From NCBI GenBank assembly GCA_041402045.1, contig JAWKSZ010000017.1:1-64000 (forward strand): DNA of 64,000 nt, written 5' to 3'. This document shows positions 48,401-58,560 of this stretch, piece by piece (position 1 is the stretch's first letter; every line of letters starts with the position of its first letter). The notes under the pieces were generated by a model. That model was given only the letters and a program-made list of their open reading frames with translations. It was not told the origin of the DNA and did not search any database. The translations under genes were made by a program, and so were the position numbers. This DNA comes from JAGQRJ01 sp041402045 (lineage in GTDB: Bacteria; Planctomycetota; J058).

Positions 48401-49776
48401 GCGAGGCGCCGCCCGCGCCGCGGGAGGGCGCCTTCGCCCGCGCCCTGGCGGCGATCGAGCGCACCGGGCAGCGGCTCCCCCCGCAGCAGCGCTTCCACTA
48501 CAACGTGCTCAAGGGCGTGGTGCAGGCGGGCCGCGACACCGTGGTCGGGGTCGTGGACCTGTTCAAGCCCGAGACCTGGGCCGGACTCTACGCCTTCGTG
48601 CGCGAGCTCGACGACTGGGAGACCGTGAAGGCGGTGGGGGCGCAGCTCCTCGACATGGGGCTCGACCTCGGCCAACGCTACCTCGACGCGGCGCGGGACG
48701 ACCCCGCCGAGTTCGCGCGCATGACCGGCTACGGGGTGGCCATGGTCGTGGGCAGCGTGCTGGGGGCCAAGGGCGCCGACAAGCTGGTGCAGCTCGCGCG
48801 CACCGCGAAGGCCGCGCGCCTGGCGCGCCTGGCCCGCGCTGCGCAGCGCCTGCCGGACGTGCCGGACGTGCACGTGCCGGAGTTCCCCGACCTGGACCAG
48901 GCGATCGCGAACCTCGACCGCAGCCTTGGGCTCGCCGAGCGCGCGCCCGCGCCGCCGCGCCAGGGGATCTCCCAGGCCCTCGACGGCGACGTGCCCCTCG
49001 GCCGCGGGCGCCCGACGCCGCCCACCAGCGAGGGCTACCGCGCGCTGCGTGAGGTGCTCGAGCGGCCGCTGTCCGACGCCGCCCGTGAGGGGTTGGAGCC
49101 GCGCTGGGCCGCGCTCGAGCGTCGCGCCCAGCGGGTGCCACGCCGCGGGCAGGACGCGCGCCGGGCGCGCCTCGCCGAGGAGCGCGGGCGGCTCTCGCAC
49201 ACCGTCGAGGGCTACCTGGGCGAGGAGCAAGGGGCGCTGGCCGCGCGCAACTTCGCCGCGGCGGACGACCTGGTCCGCGGCTGGGCCGAGGCCGGCGAGC
49301 CGCTGACCCTCGAGCGGATCCAGGAGCTCAACGCCGCGGTGGGGCGGGACCTGATCCACAACGGGCGGACCCCGGGCGTGCTGCGCGGACCGGGAGAGAA
49401 CGTGAGCGCCGGCGCGCCGATCAAGGGCTACGTCCCCGGGGACGAGGTCGCGGGGGCCATGGACGAGTTCCTCGCCTGGTATCGCGCGGCGGAGCAGGGA
49501 GGCATGCCGCCGGTCGAGCTCGCGGCGCGCGCCTTCCAGCGCCTGATCAGCGTGCACCCCTTCGCCGACGGCAACGGGCGCACCGCGCGCCTGGTCATGG
49601 ACTGGGTGCTCCAGCGCCACGGCCTGCCTCCGGCCGCGATCACCGACCCCAACCTCGCGGTGTTCGGGGCCGAGCAGATCCTCCGCGCCGGCCCGCCGCC
49701 GGTGACCCCGGAGCAGGCGATCGAGGTCGTGACCGCCGGCGTCGAGCGCAGCCTCGGAATCCTGGGGGCGCCTTGA
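45469..49776 (+). CDS. Secreted Rhs/YD-repeat protein with a C-terminal Fic domain
   Basis: A 1435-residue polymorphic-toxin-like protein. A short signal peptide (about 1-16) is followed by many YD repeats (RYAYDPRGRL and variants), then the Rhs core RARRYDAELGRFVAPDP and DPLGL (about residue 965). A hydrophobic pre-toxin stretch follows (about 1085-1110). The C-terminus is a Fic domain with HPFADGNGRTAR at residues 1363-1374, the complete active-site motif, expected to AMPylate or otherwise modify a target protein with a nucleotide. Upstream in the same domain, Ser1243-x3-Glu1247-Gly1248 (SHTVEG) matches the inhibitory helix motif (S/T)xxxE(G/N) of class II Fic proteins. No immunity gene follows; the next gene is convergent. 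ATG 45469 has GAAGGACGAGG upstream. Target unknown. Confidence 0.9.
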   Translation: MRAVLVGAFVALSAAAGNEVGLDPLSGSLELARVDLRAGVGDEGYALRRTYVGDGRWHGSWETRLVLGAEPVWLDEAGAGHRFEPRDGGWASSLGAPLRLERDGAGYRLEGEGRSYRFDARGQLLERRTRGAVVALEREATRLTLRGPWGRLELSLGSDGAPREARLGARRVRYLREAGRLIAVEAEGRSERYAYDPRGRLTQVGETAVGYDAEGRVTGLRGGRVPLTARYEERGGERAVTVLEAGVRTRYRYRDGAHAWLRVERVGAAPLVLRYDERLRPTTLERGGELEAAWDYDAEGRLRLLHSPEGDLRLSYASGARRPVECVLPSGEALRWVYDEAGRVLAETSGAGTARYAYDPRGRLTASRDPQGRELRYQRDAAGYVVQVRAPEGVTEFARDADGALERVRYPGGREVRYRREGATLRVQDEEGTLRAGAYDAEGRLVAYQDELGRATRVDYDALGLVARASDKDGERFRCAYDAEGRLEAVIDAAGDAVRYARPTPETLVVEDPSAGRRELSYDAAGRVVRELRGGVELRYRYDRAGRLLARSTPRGEERFVYDRAGRLLEQAGPDGELRYRYDAAGRLVELEDRGLGRAIRYAYEGAAREPSEVRYPWGVARYTRDARGQLLAVELDGAQVLLERGPDGRRSRVRYPSGVETRYAYAGSRLAEVATWRGDTLLARRAYRYDARGRVAVVEDEAGAETRFTHDRRGRLLTAEGPAGTWRYAYDAAGNRTAVCVGDAARACVLAPGSRLVAQGELRLRYDARGALVEREGPDGRWRYEVDVDGRLRRARGPEGEDVRYGYAPDGTLLWREAGGERVDYLVDRQQVAGEFVDGALRWSALRGEGLDDVLLADLDGERVSFHRDLVGSVIALSDDEGALAARYAYGPFGEAAGAEGRLAAVNPWRFAGRPRDPHTGLYDLRARRYDAELGRFVAPDPSGRAGGLNLYAYADNDPTRFTDPLGLNPELGQRLGEAPPAPREGAFARALAAIERTGQRLPPQQRFHYNVLKGVVQAGRDTVVGVVDLFKPETWAGLYAFVRELDDWETVKAVGAQLLDMGLDLGQRYLDAARDDPAEFARMTGYGVAMVVGSVLGAKGADKLVQLARTAKAARLARLARAAQRLPDVPDVHVPEFPDLDQAIANLDRSLGLAERAPAPPRQGISQALDGDVPLGRGRPTPPTSEGYRALREVLERPLSDAAREGLEPRWAALERRAQRVPRRGQDARRARLAEERGRLSHTVEGYLGEEQGALAARNFAAADDLVRGWAEAGEPLTLERIQELNAAVGRDLIHNGRTPGVLRGPGENVSAGAPIKGYVPGDEVAGAMDEFLAWYRAAEQGGMPPVELAARAFQRLISVHPFADGNGRTARLVMDWVLQRHGLPPAAITDPNLAVFGAEQILRAGPPPVTPEQAIEVVTAGVERSLGILGAP

Positions 49777-52140
<2,364 letters not shown>

Positions 52141-52185
52141 GCTGCGCTCCCTGCTCGGGACGGCCGAGGCCCCGTGGGCGCGGAG

Positions 52186-52205
52186 TATACTGCGCCGCCA
52201 GGAGG
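52186..52205 (+). promoter_or_regulatory. TATACT -10 box and AGGAGG ribosome site of the kinase gene
   Basis: TATACT at 52186-52191 and AGGAGG at 52200-52205 precede GTG 52212 by short, regular distances. There is no recognisable -35 hexamer. The same TAYACT / AGGAGG / GTG layout is seen ahead of pepP. The gap is shared with the divergent sigma-54 activator gene. Confidence 0.5.
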
Positions 52206-52211
52206 TCTGTC

Positions 52212-53186
52212 GTGCTGCCCCAGGCCCTCTTGGCCCGCGAGCGCCGCGCCGCGAGCGCGCGCGCAGCGCTGACGCAGGACGAGGCCCAGGCCCTCGAGGT
52301 CGCCTGGTCGCGCGCCGGCGAGGCGGGCTCTCCGCTCAGCGAGCTCCAGCTCCTCGGGCCTTCGGGTCGCGCGGCCTACGCGCGCCTGCTCGAGCTCCAG
52401 GAGCGCTGGGCGCCCGCCACGGTGTGGGGCGGGGTCGAGCTGCTGCGCGAGCTCGGGCGCGGCGCTCACGGCGTGGTGTTCGAGGCGATCGGGCCGCGCG
52501 GGCACGTGGCGCTCAAGGTGCTCACGACCCTCACCCCGCGGGCGAGCGCGCGCTTTCAGCGCGAGGCGCGGGTGCTGCACGCCCTGGCGCACCCCGCGAT
52601 CGTGCGCCTGCTCGCGGTCGGTGAGCGCGACGGCCACCCCTGCCTGGAAATGGAGCTCCTGCGCGACGCGCGCCCCTTCGGCGCCCAGGCCGCGCGCGGC
52701 CTGCCCCGGGCGACCCTCCTGGCTTGGGCCGCCCAGGCGGCGGACGCCCTGGCGCACGCCCACGCCCAGGGGGTCGTGCACCGCGACGTGAAGCCGCAGA
52801 ACTTGCTCGCGGTCGCGGACGGTCTGCGCTGGGTCGACTTCGGGCTGGCCTTCGCCGCGGGGGAGGCGCGGCTGACCCGCACCAGCGAGGGGGTAGGCTC
52901 GCTGCCCTACTCCGCGCCCGAGCAGCTGCTCTCGGCTCACGAGCCCGATCCCCGCGCCGACGTGTTCGGCCTGGGGGCGATCCTGTTCGAGGTGCTGTGC
53001 GGGGCGCCAGCCTTCCCGGCCCAGAGCGTGCAGGCGTTCTTCGGCGCGGTCTCGCGCCCGCTCCAGCTGCCCGCGGAGCTGGCGCCCGCCCTGGGCGAGC
53101 TCCTGCGGCGGGCCTTGGCCCCGACCCCCGCCGAGCGCCCCAGCGCGGCCGAGCTGGCCCAGAGGTTGGCCGCCGCCGTCGACTGA
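52212..53186 (+). CDS. Soluble single-domain Ser/Thr kinase
   Basis: A 324-residue Hanks-type kinase without a membrane segment. An N-terminal helical part (about 1-70) precedes the kinase domain: ELGRGAHGVV loop (about 78-87), catalytic Lys102, HRDVKPQN with Asp192, and DFG Asp209. An APE-like SAPEQ motif and the later lobe motifs are present, so it should be active. Compared with the two double kinases of this window it lacks any extracytoplasmic part. GTG 52212 is set by AGGAGG at 52200-52205. It lies between a divergent sigma-54 activator and the NUDIX-like histidine kinase, 25 bases upstream of the latter, so it may act in the same pathway. Substrate unknown. Confidence 0.9.
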   Translation: MLPQALLARERRAASARAALTQDEAQALEVAWSRAGEAGSPLSELQLLGPSGRAAYARLLELQERWAPATVWGGVELLRELGRGAHGVVFEAIGPRGHVALKVLTTLTPRASARFQREARVLHALAHPAIVRLLAVGERDGHPCLEMELLRDARPFGAQAARGLPRATLLAWAAQAADALAHAHAQGVVHRDVKPQNLLAVADGLRWVDFGLAFAAGEARLTRTSEGVGSLPYSAPEQLLSAHEPDPRADVFGLGAILFEVLCGAPAFPAQSVQAFFGAVSRPLQLPAELAPALGELLRRALAPTPAERPSAAELAQRLAAAVD

Positions 53187-53211
53187 GCGAGGACCCTCTG
53201 GCCCCGTTACC

Positions 53212-55080
53212 ATGCCGGGCATGGTTCCCCGCTACTGCTCCAACTGCGGCGCGCCGACGCCGGTCCGTGAGGACGAGGGCGAGGAGCCGACCTGGGTATG
53301 CGTCGAGTGTCGGCACCGCATGGGGCCCAAGCCCGTGGTGGCCGCGACGGGGATCCTCACCCGCGAGGGCGTGGCCGGACCGCAGGTGCTCCTGGTGCAG
53401 CGCCGCCCCGACGTGCGCAGCGGCGGCGGGCTGTATTGCCTCCCGGGCAAACCGATCCAGTGGGGCGAGGACGCGCGGGAGGCCGCGATCCGCGCCTGCC
53501 GCACCCAGGCCGGGCTCGAGGTCGAGGTCGCGCGCGCCTACGACGCGCACTCGAACCTGCACGACCCCGAGCGCCCCTCGGTCGGGACCTGGTTCCTGGT
53601 CAAGCTGCGCAGCGACAGCGAGCCCGAGCCGGTCCCCGGCGGCGAGGCCGCGGCGGCCGCGTTCTTCCCCTTGAACCGGCTCCCGGACCTGGCGTTCCCC
53701 AACGACGAGCTGGTGCTCGAGCGCCTGCGCGACGAGCTCCAGCCCGGCGGCACCGAGATCGAGATCTCGAGCACCGAGCTCATGGCTCGGCTCCAGCGCC
53801 GGCGCCAGCGCTTCCGCTTCCTGCTCGAGGCCTACAACACGCAGCTCATGCGCGGAGCCTGGATCAACGAGCTGCACGTGCTGCTCTCCCAGGGCGAGCA
53901 GCCCTCGCAGATCGCCGAGATCGCCGCGGCGCACCTCGCCGCGCGGCAAGAGGTGGACGAGGTCCTGGTGTGGTTCCCGGGGCCCCCCGACCGCTGCCGC
54001 ACCTGCGACTGGCGTGACCGCTGCCCGCGCGAGCGCTGCCTGCACCTCTCCGCGCAGCAGCGGCAGACGAGCGACACCGAGGTCGGGACGCCCCTGCCCT
54101 CCCACGAGATCGAGCGCGTCCCGCTGCTGCAGGGGGTCCCCGCCGCCGACGTCGCGCTCAACGCCTCGACGCGCCAGGCCGAGCTCCCCGGCGCCGGCGC
54201 GCAGCCGCGGCGCTTCGAGGGCTTCCCCCTCGAGATCGGCGAGAAGGTCCCGGGGGTGCTGGGGCTGATCTCCCAGGCGCCGATCGAGGCCAACGCCCGC
54301 CGCCTGTTCGAGCTCGTGGCCCGGCACGTGGGGACCCTGGTGCGCAACGCGAACCTGGTCGAGAACCTGCGCGCCGCGAACAACGTCAAGCGCAGCTTCA
54401 TCGCGCGCCTGTCCCACGAGCTCAAGACCCCGCTGACCGCGATCCTCAGCGTGGCCGAGCTGCTGCGCGAGGAGCTGGTCGAGGCCGGGGACGAGCCGAA
54501 CGCCGCGGGCGCCCACGACATCGAGCAGGCCGGGCGCAAGCTGCTGGGGATCGTGGAGTCGATCCTCGAGATCGCCAAGCTCGAGAGCGGGTTCGTGAAC
54601 CTGCGCTACCAGCAGATCAACCTGGCCCAGGTGATCGAGGCCGACCTCGCGAGCTACCGCCAGCGGGCCGAGGCCAAGGGCCTCGAGTTCGTCTACGACC
54701 TGGACCTCGACCCCGAGGCGAGCACGGTGTGGGCCGACGGCGCGCGGGCGCGGCAGGTCGTCGAGCACCTCGTCGACAACGCGATCAAGTTCACCGCCAA
54801 GGGCTCGGTGCGGATCGGCTTCACCCCCGCCGAGGGCGAGGTGATCTGCACCGTCGAGGACACGGGGATCGGGATCGCGCCGGAGCACCACCGCGAGATC
54901 TTCGAGTCCTTCCACCAGGTCAGCGAGGGGATCCACCTGCAGTACGGCGGCCTGGGCCTGGGCCTCGCGCTGGCGAAGGTCCTGGTGGAGCTCATGGGCG
55001 GGCGGATCTGGGTCGACTCGATCCCGGGCTCGGGCTCGAGCTTCAGCTTCAGCCTCCCCCGCGACGCCCGCGCGAAGTAG
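53212..55080 (+). CDS. Hybrid sensor: zinc ribbon, degenerate NUDIX-like domain, Cys cluster, histidine kinase
   Basis: A 622-residue cytoplasmic sensor kinase. A zinc ribbon (Cys9, Cys12, Cys30, Cys33) leads into a NUDIX fold. The Nudix box region is GEDAREAAIRACRTQAGL (85-102), where the metal-binding Glu residues of the canonical REUxEExGU are replaced by Ala95, Thr98 and Gln99. Hydrolysis is therefore unlikely, and a nucleotide-binding sensor role is inferred. Next comes a GAF-like region (about 205-370) containing a Cys cluster, Cys262-x2-Cys265-x5-Cys271-x4-Cys276, which may bind metal or an Fe-S cluster. The kinase has the H-box SHELKTPLT with His402, the N-box around Asn523, DTGIGIAP and GGLGLGLALAK. 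No receiver domain is attached. ATG 53212 (or 53221) has only a weak ribosome site. Confidence 0.85.
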   Translation: MPGMVPRYCSNCGAPTPVREDEGEEPTWVCVECRHRMGPKPVVAATGILTREGVAGPQVLLVQRRPDVRSGGGLYCLPGKPIQWGEDAREAAIRACRTQAGLEVEVARAYDAHSNLHDPERPSVGTWFLVKLRSDSEPEPVPGGEAAAAAFFPLNRLPDLAFPNDELVLERLRDELQPGGTEIEISSTELMARLQRRRQRFRFLLEAYNTQLMRGAWINELHVLLSQGEQPSQIAEIAAAHLAARQEVDEVLVWFPGPPDRCRTCDWRDRCPRERCLHLSAQQRQTSDTEVGTPLPSHEIERVPLLQGVPAADVALNASTRQAELPGAGAQPRRFEGFPLEIGEKVPGVLGLISQAPIEANARRLFELVARHVGTLVRNANLVENLRAANNVKRSFIARLSHELKTPLTAILSVAELLREELVEAGDEPNAAGAHDIEQAGRKLLGIVESILEIAKLESGFVNLRYQQINLAQVIEADLASYRQRAEAKGLEFVYDLDLDPEASTVWADGARARQVVEHLVDNAIKFTAKGSVRIGFTPAEGEVICTVEDTGIGIAPEHHREIFESFHQVSEGIHLQYGGLGLGLALAKVLVELMGGRIWVDSIPGSGSSFSFSLPRDARAK

Positions 55081-57141
55081 CTACTCCCCGACCAGCAGGC
55101 GCTGGACCTCGACCAGGGTCAGCACCGCCTCCGCCGTGCGCGCGGGGGACGACGCGAGGGAGTCGGGGCGCAGGCGGAACGCCCCCACGGTCCGGGGGTC
55201 CTCCAGCAGGTAGCGGTGCGCGTCGCGGACCTGCAGCGCGAGCACGTCCCCGGCGGCCTGGCGCACGGTGTCCCGCAGCGCGCCCCCGCGCTCGCCGCGC
55301 ACGTGCTGCGCGACCTGGGCCCACACCGCGAGCTCCTGCAGGCGGAAGCCCTCTTCGTGGGGTGACTGCGCGTTCTGCTCGCACCACTCCAGGGCCCGGG
55401 TGAGGTCGGGCCGCGGCGCGGCGAGCGCAGCCTCGAGCACGCCGGGCGGGCTCTCAGGTTCGATCGCCGGCGGCGCCGCGCCGCCGCGCACGCGGGCCTC
55501 GCGCTCGCCGGGGACGTCGCCCGCGGGGAGCGGCGCGAGGTGCGAGGTCAGCGCGGCGACGTCGGCGCCCAGGGCTGCCTGGGCCAGGGTCAACTGGGCT
55601 CGGGCCGCGGGCGGGAGGTCCTGCGGCAGGCTGTAGAGCACGTGCTTGGCGGCGGCCTCGAGCACGTCGTCGCCGAGGGCGGCGCTCGCCCGCGCGAAGG
55701 CGAGCCCGACCCGGGCGCGCGCGGCGAGGTCGAGGGTCCCGCCGGCGCCGTCGCGCACCTCGCCGTCCGGGGTCAGCAGGGTGGTCAGCCAGCGCGCGCC
55801 AGCGGCGAGGGCGGCCTCGACGCTGCGCGGGTCGGCGGTGGGCAGCGGCGCGGGCTCGCCGCTGCGCACGAGGGGCACGGGGTCGCCCCCAGGGCGGGTG
55901 GAGACGAAGGCCTCGGTCTCGAAGGCGAACACGCTGCGGCTCCCGGCGAACCACGCCTCCCCGCCCAGCCCCGCGCGCTTGCAGGCGTGGGTCAGCATGG
56001 CGCTCGCGTCGTCGCCCAGCCCTGCCACGAGGCGGTCGCTGGGCAGGCAGTAGACCTCGCGTCCGTCGGCGCGGGTGGCCAGACCCTGGCTCGGAGCGAG
56101 GGGCGGGTCGGCGACGAGCTCTCGCCCCCGCTCGCGCAACTGGATCGGGAGCGGGCGCAGCCCGAGGTCGATCTGCACCGCCGCGTTCTGCACCGCGAGG
56201 CTGCTGAAGCGCTCGGAGTCGCGCAGCTCGACCACCGCGCCCTTGAGGGCCTCGGCCAGGGACTCGCCCCGCCCGTAGCCGCGCAGCGTGCCGTCGGTGT
56301 CGGCCTCGCCCAGCTTGCCGCGGTCCGCCGCGGGCACGTAGAGGGTCACGAACACCGGGCGATCGTCGTAGACGAAGAAGCGCTCGGGGGCCTCGGCCAG
56401 GAGCGCGTCCTCCGGGGCCTCGGCGTCGGGGAGCCGGAACTCGCAGGCCTTGCGCACGAAGTCGACCACGACCTGCTGGGCCTCAGGGGTCAGGCGCCCG
56501 CCCTGGTCCGAGAGCCAGTGACGCGCCTCGGCCGCGCGGTCGATCGCCCCGGTCGGGGGGGAGGCGAGGAACGCGCGCGCGGCCTCCTCGGCGGCGGCGG
56601 TCTCGCCCAGGCGCCGGTGCGCGCGGAAGCGGATCCACGCCAGCCAGGGGTCCTGGGCGACCCGCGGCACCGCGGAGCCGACCACCGCCAGCGCGGCCCG
56701 GTCCTCGCCCAGCACGAGCAGGCAGCGCGCCTGGCCGAGCACGGGGTCGACGGAGTCCGGCACCAGGCGCTGCACCTCCTGGTAGGCGCGCAGGGCGGCC
56801 TTGTGTTCGCCGAGCTCCTCGCGCACCCGGGCCAGGAGCGACCACAGCAGCGGGTCCTTGCGCTGGTCTTCGAGGGCGATCCTCAGCTCACGTTTGGCGC
56901 CGCGAAACTCGCCCTGGGCGGCGAGCACTCGCGCGTAGAGGTAGCGAGCCTGAGCGTCGTCGTCCTCCTCGAGGTAGGCCTCGACCGCCTCCCGAGCCTC
57001 GGCCAGGTCGCCGCGCTGGTAGGCCTCGCGCGCGCGGACCAGGGGCGCCGCTTGCTCCTCGGTGGGGTCGAGGGGGTCGGTGGGGGTCGTCGTCCCGCAG
57101 GCGGCGAGCACGAGGGGTAGGAGCAACGCGAGGCGACGCAT
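55081..57141 (-). CDS. TPR lipoprotein with a possible AMMECR1-like domain
   Basis: A 686-residue predicted lipoprotein, lipobox VLAAC (Cys15). Residues about 27-250 are tetratricopeptide-like repeats (AYQRGDLAEAREAVEAYL, ALRAYQEVQRLVPDSVDP). The stretch about 275-400, with FVTLYVP, GTLRGYGRGESLAEAL and RDSERF, resembles the AMMECR1 fold. The rest is an alpha-helical region (about 455-686) with GARWLTTLLTPDG, reminiscent of alpha/alpha toroid enzymes, but I could not identify a catalytic motif. ATG 57139-57141 has GGGAGGG upstream on its strand, which argues against the longer in-frame start at 57510. It ends against the convergent histidine kinase gene, with no gap, and its function is unknown. 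Confidence 0.75.
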   Translation of the reverse strand: MRRLALLLPLVLAACGTTTPTDPLDPTEEQAAPLVRAREAYQRGDLAEAREAVEAYLEEDDDAQARYLYARVLAAQGEFRGAKRELRIALEDQRKDPLLWSLLARVREELGEHKAALRAYQEVQRLVPDSVDPVLGQARCLLVLGEDRAALAVVGSAVPRVAQDPWLAWIRFRAHRRLGETAAAEEAARAFLASPPTGAIDRAAEARHWLSDQGGRLTPEAQQVVVDFVRKACEFRLPDAEAPEDALLAEAPERFFVYDDRPVFVTLYVPAADRGKLGEADTDGTLRGYGRGESLAEALKGAVVELRDSERFSSLAVQNAAVQIDLGLRPLPIQLRERGRELVADPPLAPSQGLATRADGREVYCLPSDRLVAGLGDDASAMLTHACKRAGLGGEAWFAGSRSVFAFETEAFVSTRPGGDPVPLVRSGEPAPLPTADPRSVEAALAAGARWLTTLLTPDGEVRDGAGGTLDLAARARVGLAFARASAALGDDVLEAAAKHVLYSLPQDLPPAARAQLTLAQAALGADVAALTSHLAPLPAGDVPGEREARVRGGAAPPAIEPESPPGVLEAALAAPRPDLTRALEWCEQNAQSPHEEGFRLQELAVWAQVAQHVRGERGGALRDTVRQAAGDVLALQVRDAHRYLLEDPRTVGAFRLRPDSLASSPARTAEAVLTLVEVQRLLVGE

Positions 57142-57219
57142 GGGGACCCTCCCGGTCCGGGGAGTGGGGTTCTGGGGTGTGACGCGCGAGGGGGCCCGAG
57201 GTTGGGAGGCGTGTGAACC

Positions 57220-57251
57220 AAAGGAAACGGCCCGCGCGAGCGCGCGGGCCG
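57220..57251 (-). terminator. Rho-independent terminator of the zinc-ribbon gene
   Basis: Read on the minus strand, a perfect 10-bp stem CGGCCCGCGC / GCGCGGGCCG (57228-57251) with a 4-base loop is followed by TTTCCTTT. It lies 19 bases past the stop codon of the zinc-ribbon gene and ahead of the lipoprotein gene, so the two are probably separate transcription units. Confidence 0.8.
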
Positions 57252-57269
57252 TGGACGCGAGGCGTGGTG

Positions 57270-57419
57270 TCAGGCGCTGGCGACCACCGGCGTGTCGATG
57301 GGCTGGCGCTCGAGCAGCTCGTACGAGCACTCGTTGCACTCCCACCGGACGAACCGGGTCTCTCGCTCCACGACGTCGTAGAGCTGGATCATCGCCTTGT
57401 CGCACTTCTCGCAGTTCAT
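57270..57419 (-). CDS. Small zinc-ribbon protein
   Basis: A 49-residue protein with two CxxC pairs (Cys3-Cys6 and Cys28-Cys31), 21 residues between the pairs, separated by a beta-rich YDVVERETRFVRWE stretch. This is a small zinc-ribbon of the kind that binds nucleic acid or protein. The Thr/Val/Ala tail is neutral. ATG 57417-57419 is preferred since the CxxC begins right after it; an in-frame start at 57491 would add residues without family character. A good promoter is present upstream (57458-57485) and a strong terminator downstream, so it forms its own short transcript. Function unknown. Confidence 0.75.
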   Translation of the reverse strand: MNCEKCDKAMIQLYDVVERETRFVRWECNECSYELLERQPIDTPVVASA

Positions 57420-57457
57420 AGGTGTAACTCGCCGAAAGTATGTGTGGGTTTGCGGCA

Positions 57458-57485
57458 AGTCTAGTGAGGGCGATGCCCCGTTCAA
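57458..57485 (-). promoter_or_regulatory. Promoter of the zinc-ribbon gene
   Basis: On the minus strand TTGAAC (57480-57485) and TAGACT (57458-57463) are separated by 16 bases. A TTGACA (57496-57501) lies 10 bases further upstream but has no -10 box at a good distance. A start near 57451 would give a leader of about 32 bases. Confidence 0.5.
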
Positions 57486-57559
57486 GTACAATCTTTGTCA
57501 ACCGTCGCAAGCCATTACCCAGCGAGTCGTTAGGCGGCCAACGCGGCTCCTGCGGGGGG

Positions 57560-57588
57560 TTGCCTAGTCGTCACCTCAGGTCTACTAT
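57560..57588 (+). promoter_or_regulatory. Promoter of the 57643-64000 gene cluster
   Basis: TTGCCT (57560-57565) and TACTAT (57583-57588) are separated by exactly 17 bases. Transcription would start near 57595, giving a leader of about 48 bases that ends in AAGGAG (57629-57634) before ATG 57643. The surrounding DNA is visibly less GC-rich than the genes. Confidence 0.6.
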
Positions 57589-57642
57589 GCGGAGTTCCAA
57601 GGGTTTCGGACACGAAGCCTGCGGGGACAAGGAGTTCCACGC

Positions 57643-58551
57643 ATGCCTCCTGAAGAAGAGCCGGTCGGGTACCTGGGCGGCGCCACGGGCCAGGATCTGG
57701 AAGACGAGTACTCGGCGGAGAACCCCTACGGCGACCCGTCGGACGAGGCCGGCTACAGCGACTCGGACGAGGAAGAGGTCGTCGGCTACCTGGAGGGCTC
57801 GGAGGCGGACGACGAGGACCTCCCCGCGCTGCCCCCGGCCGAGGCCGAGGACGAGGACTACTCCGCGGGCGACTTCATCGAGGACCAGCCCTACGAGGAT
57901 CCCTACGCCAGCGAGGAGGACCCCTACGCCACAGGGGACTACGACTACGAGGGCTACGAAGAGCCCGCGGTCGAGGACGAGTCGGCGTTCGACCAAATGG
58001 GCCACTCGTCGGGCGACGAGACCCAGGACTTCGGCTACAGCGACGACTACGACGACCCCGATCAACCGAAGACGATCTCCCAGCAGGACGCCGAGAAGAT
58101 CATCGAGCGGATCACCAAGACCCGCCCCACGACCCCCGACGCCGCGCCGCGGCTCTCGCCGGGACCTCGGCTCACGCCCTCGCGGCGCGGCTTCCGCTGG
58201 GGTCCGCTGCTGATGGTGATCGTGGTGATCCCGCTCCTGACCGCCGCGCTCGCGGTGGTCTTCGCCAAGGAGCAGGTCGGGGCCTGGCTCACCGACAACG
58301 GCTACGCGGAGATCGCGGCCATGATCGGCTACGAGCCGCCCGAGGTCATCGAGCAGCCCACCGGGCCTCCGCCCGAGTCGCCCCGGGCGCGCGCCACGCG
58401 CCTCATGAAGGAGGCCGTGCTCAAGAGCGAGGCCCTCGCCCTCGAGCTGCCCGACGAAGCCGCCAAGGCGCCGGCCGAGGACGGTGAAGGCGCCCCCGGC
58501 GCCGGCGACGCGGCCCCCGGAACCCCGGGCGGCGAGACCAAGGACCAGTAG
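57643..58551 (+). CDS. Acidic, tyrosine-rich single-pass membrane protein
   Basis: A 302-residue protein of unknown family. Residues 1-140 are very acidic and rich in Tyr within Asp/Glu/Gly, for example YEDPYASEEDPYATG. A conserved-looking motif KTISQQDAEKIIERI (about 145-160) follows, then a Pro-rich linker. One membrane segment (about 187-208, LLMVIVVIPLLTAALAVVF) and a shorter C-terminal part rich in Pro, Ala and Gly complete it. The acidic N-terminus is expected to be cytoplasmic. The Tyr/acidic composition resembles the tail of the Hsp70 encoded downstream at 61809. ATG 57643 has AAGGAG 8 bases upstream. The next gene begins 9 bases after its stop codon, so they are co-transcribed. Confidence 0.75.
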   Translation: MPPEEEPVGYLGGATGQDLEDEYSAENPYGDPSDEAGYSDSDEEEVVGYLEGSEADDEDLPALPPAEAEDEDYSAGDFIEDQPYEDPYASEEDPYATGDYDYEGYEEPAVEDESAFDQMGHSSGDETQDFGYSDDYDDPDQPKTISQQDAEKIIERITKTRPTTPDAAPRLSPGPRLTPSRRGFRWGPLLMVIVVIPLLTAALAVVFAKEQVGAWLTDNGYAEIAAMIGYEPPEVIEQPTGPPPESPRARATRLMKEAVLKSEALALELPDEAAKAPAEDGEGAPGAGDAAPGTPGGETKDQ

Positions 58552-58560
58552 GAGGATCCC

